NCBI GenBank assembly: GCA_902806415.1
Contig: CADCWN010000217.1
Location: 1-36,257, forward strand
Reading direction: 5' to 3'
Origin: an uncultured Thermomicrobiales bacterium
GTDB lineage: Bacteria; Chloroflexota; Chloroflexia; Thermomicrobiales; CADCWN01
Length of the DNA stretch: 36,257 bases
Shown here: positions 33,437 to 36,257 of the stretch, one piece after another
Position numbering within the stretch: the first letter of the stretch is position 1
Layout: each line of letters begins with the position of its first letter
Made by a program: the position numbers and the translations under genes
The notes under the pieces: model-generated
Databases searched by the model: none
The model's input: only the letters and a program-made list of their open reading frames with translations
Told to the model about the DNA's origin: nothing

Positions 33437-33501
33437 GTCTGCGACGATCCTAGCCCGCGCAGGCGGGCTTTGTGGCGGCGTGAGCCGCCCGCGAGGCGCG
33501 G
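33389..33501. repeat. Multi-hairpin palindromic element
   Basis: Outer 15-bp inverted repeat CCGCGCCTCGCGGGC (33389-33403) with GCCCGCGAGGCGCGG (33487-33501). Inside are three further perfect hairpins: AGCCTCC-CCAC-GGAGGCT (33417-33434), AGCCCGC-GCAG-GCGGGCT (33452-33469) and GGCGGC-GTGA-GCCGCC (33474-33489, sharing bases with the outer arm). It provides the stop codon of the DUF433 gene and separates it from the convergent phosphatase gene, so it may serve as a bidirectional terminator. Confidence 0.85.
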
Positions 33502-33523
33502 TTTCAACCGCCTGCTATCCCGC

Positions 33524-34135
33524 TCAAAGCTCCCGAAACCGCACCACGCCCGCCCCCCGGTCCCAGATGGCGTATTGCCCGGCGACAAGCGCGCCGGGGT
33601 TGATCAGGTAGCGCCGCGCCGGGGCGATGGTGAGGACACCACGCCCGAGATCGATCGGGCCGCGCTCGTCGCGGGCGGCGCGGTGATGCGTATGCCCCGC
33701 GAAGGTAATCCGCACCCCGTCGTGCTCCCGACCCGCCGCCGCTTGCGTCGCCCGCCCAGAGAGGCGGGCCAGGGTGGCGACCCGGCCCCAGTCGGTCGCC
33801 TCGTGCATCAGGCAGACATCCTCGACGATGACCTCCTCGCCCAGGGCGGTCAGCAGGCGCACCGTCTCCGGCGCGAGCGCGCCATCCTCGGCGGCGGCCT
33901 GCGCGATCTCCCGCTCGTGGTTGCCCCAGACCCCGACGATCGGCCAGCCGGCCAGCGCCCGCGCGCAGCCGTCGGCCTGCTCGGCGCGATCGAAGAGGTC
34001 ACCTAGCAAGGCGATCTGCTCCACGCCCGCCGCCCGGCAGTCCGCCAGGGCGCCGACCAGCGTCCGCTGCGCGCCATGCACATCCGCGAAGAGGCCGATG
34101 ATCCGACCGAGTCGCGGCGCGGGATCAGTCGGCAT
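33524..34135 (-). CDS. Calcineurin-like metallophosphoesterase (YfcE-like)
   Basis: Dinuclear-metal phosphodiesterase of 203 residues. Metal-binding blocks in order: FADVHGAQ, LLGDLFD, GVWGNHERE, LMHEATDWG and FAGHTHHR; the C-terminal YLINPGALVAGQ is typical of YfcE/MJ0936-type enzymes. Cytosolic; substrate unknown (relatives hydrolyse simple or nucleotide phosphodiesters). Its ATG lies 11 nt inside the end of the upstream acyl-CoA ligase gene, so translation is probably coupled. No strong SD is visible. Confidence 0.87.
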   Translation of the reverse strand: MPTDPAPRLGRIIGLFADVHGAQRTLVGALADCRAAGVEQIALLGDLFDRAEQADGCARALAGWPIVGVWGNHEREIAQAAAEDGALAPETVRLLTALGEEVIVEDVCLMHEATDWGRVATLARLSGRATQAAAGREHDGVRITFAGHTHHRAARDERGPIDLGRGVLTIAPARRYLINPGALVAGQYAIWDRGAGVVRFREL

Positions 34136-36257
34136 GAGCCGGCAATCCTGCGTCGTGCGCCGCCACCCGCGCGGCGGCGTGCGGCACGATCAGGCAATCG
34201 ACCACCCGCGCGCCGTCGCCGCGCGGCAGGACCAGCAGCGGGTTGATATCGATCTCGGCGACCTCGTCGCGCAGATCGACGCAGAGTTGCGCGAAGCGGG
34301 CGAGGATTTGGACGACCGCCTCGGTATCCGACGGTCCCTTGCCGCGCGACCCGCTCCCGTCGAGGATCGCTGCGCCGCGCAGCCGCCCCAGCATCGCGCG
34401 CCCATCACGCACCGTCAGTGGCGGCACGCCCAGCGCCACATCCTGCAGCACCTCGACAAAGATGCCGCCGAGCCCGACCGCGATCGCCGGGCCGAAATGC
34501 GGGTCTTGCGTCATCCCCAGGATCAGCTCCTGGCCGCCGGTCACCATCTCCTGCACCAGCACCCCGGCGATGTCGGCGTCGGGCTTGTAGGCGCGCGCGC
34601 TGGCGAGGATGCGCGCCAAGCCCGCCCGCGCCGCCTCGTCGTCGGCGATGTTCAGCAGCACCCCCCCGGCCTCGGTCTTGTGCGGCAGGTCCGGCGACTC
34701 GATCTTCAGGACGATCGGGTAGCCGATCGCCCGCGCCGCCGCGACCGCCTCATCCGCCGTCGTCGCCAGACGCTCACGCACCGTGGGGATGCCGTAGAGG
34801 GCCAGCAGCGCCTTCGCCTCGCGCTCGACGAGCGGTCGCCCGCCAGCGGCGCGCACCAGGGCGCGGGCCTGCTCCGCCAGGGGGCCGACTAGCGCCCGCG
34901 CGCGCGACTCGCCCGCCCGCTGCCGCTGGAACTCCGCGTAGTCGATCAGCGCCGCGACCGCTTTCAGGCTGTTCTCGGTCCCTTGGAGGAAGGGGATGCC
35001 GTCGAGTTCGGTGGTGGGGTCGGCGGGGGTCAGGGTCGGGCTGGCGCTCGCCTTCATCTCCCCGGCCACGAGCGACATGACCAGGAAGACCTTGTCCGGG
35101 TACTGCTCCGGCATCCGCCAGATCACCTGACCGGAGGCGTCGGCGCGGTCCATCCGCGACGGGAAGGCCCGCCCGTAGATGATCGTGTGGATATTGGGGT
35201 CCTCGGCCAGCGCCGCCAGCGAACCCTCCAGGATCTCCGGCTGCTGCGCCGCTTGGCCGGTGTAGTCGAGCGGGTTGCCGACCGTCCCAAATGCCGGGAT
35301 GATCGCGCCCAGCCGTTCGGCCGTCTGCGGCGCGAGGGTCGGGAAGTCCAGGCCGCAATCGGCACCGAGGTCGGCGGTCAGCCCCGCCGCGCCGCCCGAG
35401 ACGAACGCGGAGGCGACTCCCCGCCCGCGCGGCAGCTTCTTGGTGTGGAAGATCGCCAGCGTCTCGGCCATCTGGTCGAGGTTGTGGACGCGCGTGATCC
35501 CGTACTGCCGCATCACCGCGTCGGCGATCCCGTCCGACCCGACGAGCGAGCCGGTGTGCGCCAGCGCCGTGCGCCGCCCCGCCTCGGACCGTCCGATCTT
35601 CAGCATCACGATCGGCTTCTGACGCGCCGCCGCTAGTTCCGCCGCCGCCAGGAATTTCTCGGGCGTGCGGAACTGCTCGACGAAGCAGCCAATCACGCGC
35701 GTCTCCTCGTCGTCGGCGTAGTGGCGGATCATGTCGGCCACATCGACATCGGCCTCGTTGCCGAGGGTGACGATGTAGGAGAAGCCCATCCCGCGATCGT
35801 TGGCGGGCAGGATGATGCTGTAGGCGATCAGGCCGCTCTGCAGAGCCAGGGCGATCCCGCCGCGCCGCAGGACCGGGTAGGGGCCGCTCGACGCGGTCAT
35901 CTGCGCCGGGACGCTGATATTACCCAGGCAGTTCGGCCCGACGACCCGGATCCCGGTGCGCCGCGTGAACGCGCCGATCGCCGCCTGCCGCGCCGCGCCG
36001 CTCGCGTCCTCCTGCTGCTCCCCGAAGCCGCTGCTGATGATGTTGACCGCGCCGACCCCGGCCCGCGCGCAATCATCCAACACCTCCGGGACCAGGTGAT
36101 TTGGCACGACCACGATTGCCAGGTCCGCCCCGCCGGGGATCGCCGAGAGGGTCGGGTAGGCCCGTCGCCCGTGGACCTCCTCGTAGCGCGGCGTCACCGG
36201 GTGGATCGTCCCCTCGTAGCCGCAGCGCACCAGCCCGGTCAGGATACTGGTGGCGAA
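34125..36257 (-). CDS. Acetate/acyl-CoA ligase family protein (ADP-forming type, fused alpha-beta), 5' end beyond window
   Basis: Partial gene: the reading frame runs off the right edge. About 710 residues are visible. Order: CoA-binding Rossmann domain (GYEGTIHPVTPRYEEVHGRR), succinyl-CoA-synthetase-like domains with LALQSGLIAYSIILPANDRG, the phospho-His-type segment TALAHTGSLVGSD and AFVSGGAAGLTADLGA, then a C-terminal ATP-grasp domain (YPIVLKIESPDLPHKTEAGG, QEMVTGGQELILGM, EIDINPLLVLP). Such enzymes interconvert acyl-CoA + ADP + Pi and acid + CoA + ATP. Most of the window's minus-strand neighbours also handle acyl-CoA-like substrates. An internal ATG at 36230 is not the true start, because conserved sequence (FATSILTGLVRCGYEG) precedes it. 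Confidence 0.9.
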   Translation of the reverse strand, partial: FATSILTGLVRCGYEGTIHPVTPRYEEVHGRRAYPTLSAIPGGADLAIVVVPNHLVPEVLDDCARAGVGAVNIISSGFGEQQEDASGAARQAAIGAFTRRTGIRVVGPNCLGNISVPAQMTASSGPYPVLRRGGIALALQSGLIAYSIILPANDRGMGFSYIVTLGNEADVDVADMIRHYADDEETRVIGCFVEQFRTPEKFLAAAELAAARQKPIVMLKIGRSEAGRRTALAHTGSLVGSDGIADAVMRQYGITRVHNLDQMAETLAIFHTKKLPRGRGVASAFVSGGAAGLTADLGADCGLDFPTLAPQTAERLGAIIPAFGTVGNPLDYTGQAAQQPEILEGSLAALAEDPNIHTIIYGRAFPSRMDRADASGQVIWRMPEQYPDKVFLVMSLVAGEMKASASPTLTPADPTTELDGIPFLQGTENSLKAVAALIDYAEFQRQRAGESRARALVGPLAEQARALVRAAGGRPLVEREAKALLALYGIPTVRERLATTADEAVAAARAIGYPIVLKIESPDLPHKTEAGGVLLNIADDEAARAGLARILASARAYKPDADIAGVLVQEMVTGGQELILGMTQDPHFGPAIAVGLGGIFVEVLQDVALGVPPLTVRDGRAMLGRLRGAAILDGSGSRGKGPSDTEAVVQILARFAQLCVDLRDEVAEIDINPLLVLPRGDGARVVDCLIVPHAAARVAAHDAGLPAHAD

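Noticed and set aside
33437-33523. Possible DUF5615 PIN-like toxin after the DUF433 gene
   Set aside because: The stretch is only 87 nt and consists of hairpins; no LxDEN-type PIN start was found in any frame.

Overview
This is a GC-rich bacterial window. It most resembles Chloroflexota, probably near the class Thermomicrobia. That placement is inferred from gene content and style: two coenzyme-F420-type oxidoreductase families, a DUF2171 protein, a family B DNA polymerase, DUF35/thiolase pairs and many small dispersed repeats. No rRNA or marker gene is present to prove it. I saw no tRNA, rRNA, CRISPR array, prophage or intact transposon.

Layout. 1-2000: the 3' part of an HD-GYP phosphodiesterase gene, then a decayed IS630-type transposase. 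2028-5710: a pyruvate (2-oxoacid) dehydrogenase operon, E1alpha-E1beta-E2, whose two gaps each hold a hairpin built from 7-bp repeats. 5816-7487: overlapping phosphotransferase and YgjP-type metallopeptidase genes. 7610-11748: a cupin gene, a LuxR-type regulator, a frameshifted acetyltransferase remnant and an orphan PAS histidine kinase. 11811-14069: an MFS exporter gene diverging from an ArsR-type regulator fused to a phosphinothricin/arsinothricin-type N-acetyltransferase, with an inverted repeat between them. 14201-16165: an F420-type (DDN-like) oxidoreductase and a DAHP synthase with an unusual domain combination. 16338-20279: an SMP-30 lactonase facing a mandelate-racemase-family dehydratase and a sulfatase, probably a sugar-acid or sulfated-sugar catabolic set. 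20447-22695: an OmpR/HisKA two-component pair. 22750-26072: a remnant of a LigB-type dioxygenase, a DUF2171 gene and a family B DNA polymerase with a good promoter. 26245-27411: a remnant of a luciferase-like monooxygenase and an MBL-fold hydrolase. 27641-36257: mostly minus-strand CoA and lipid-type metabolism (DUF35 protein, thiolase-like protein, two paralogous SDRs, an F420-type monooxygenase, an ADP-forming acyl-CoA ligase overlapping a metallophosphatase), with an orphan DUF433 antitoxin-like gene on the plus strand.

The strongest unexplained signal is the repeats. At least nine loci carry arrays of 7-bp (once 8-bp) units, often as two inverted arms around a core of about 25-50 nt. The unit sequence differs between loci, yet the cores of the two pdh-operon elements are clearly related in opposite orientation. 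The arrays sit at the 3' ends of genes, and several genes take their stop codon or last residues from them. Two loci have a second, nested element made of paired GTAG-footed hairpins, which resembles a REPIN. The other notable items are the ArsR-acetyltransferase fusion with its divergent exporter, and the DAHP synthase that joins a type I-beta regulatory domain to a type I-alpha catalytic domain.
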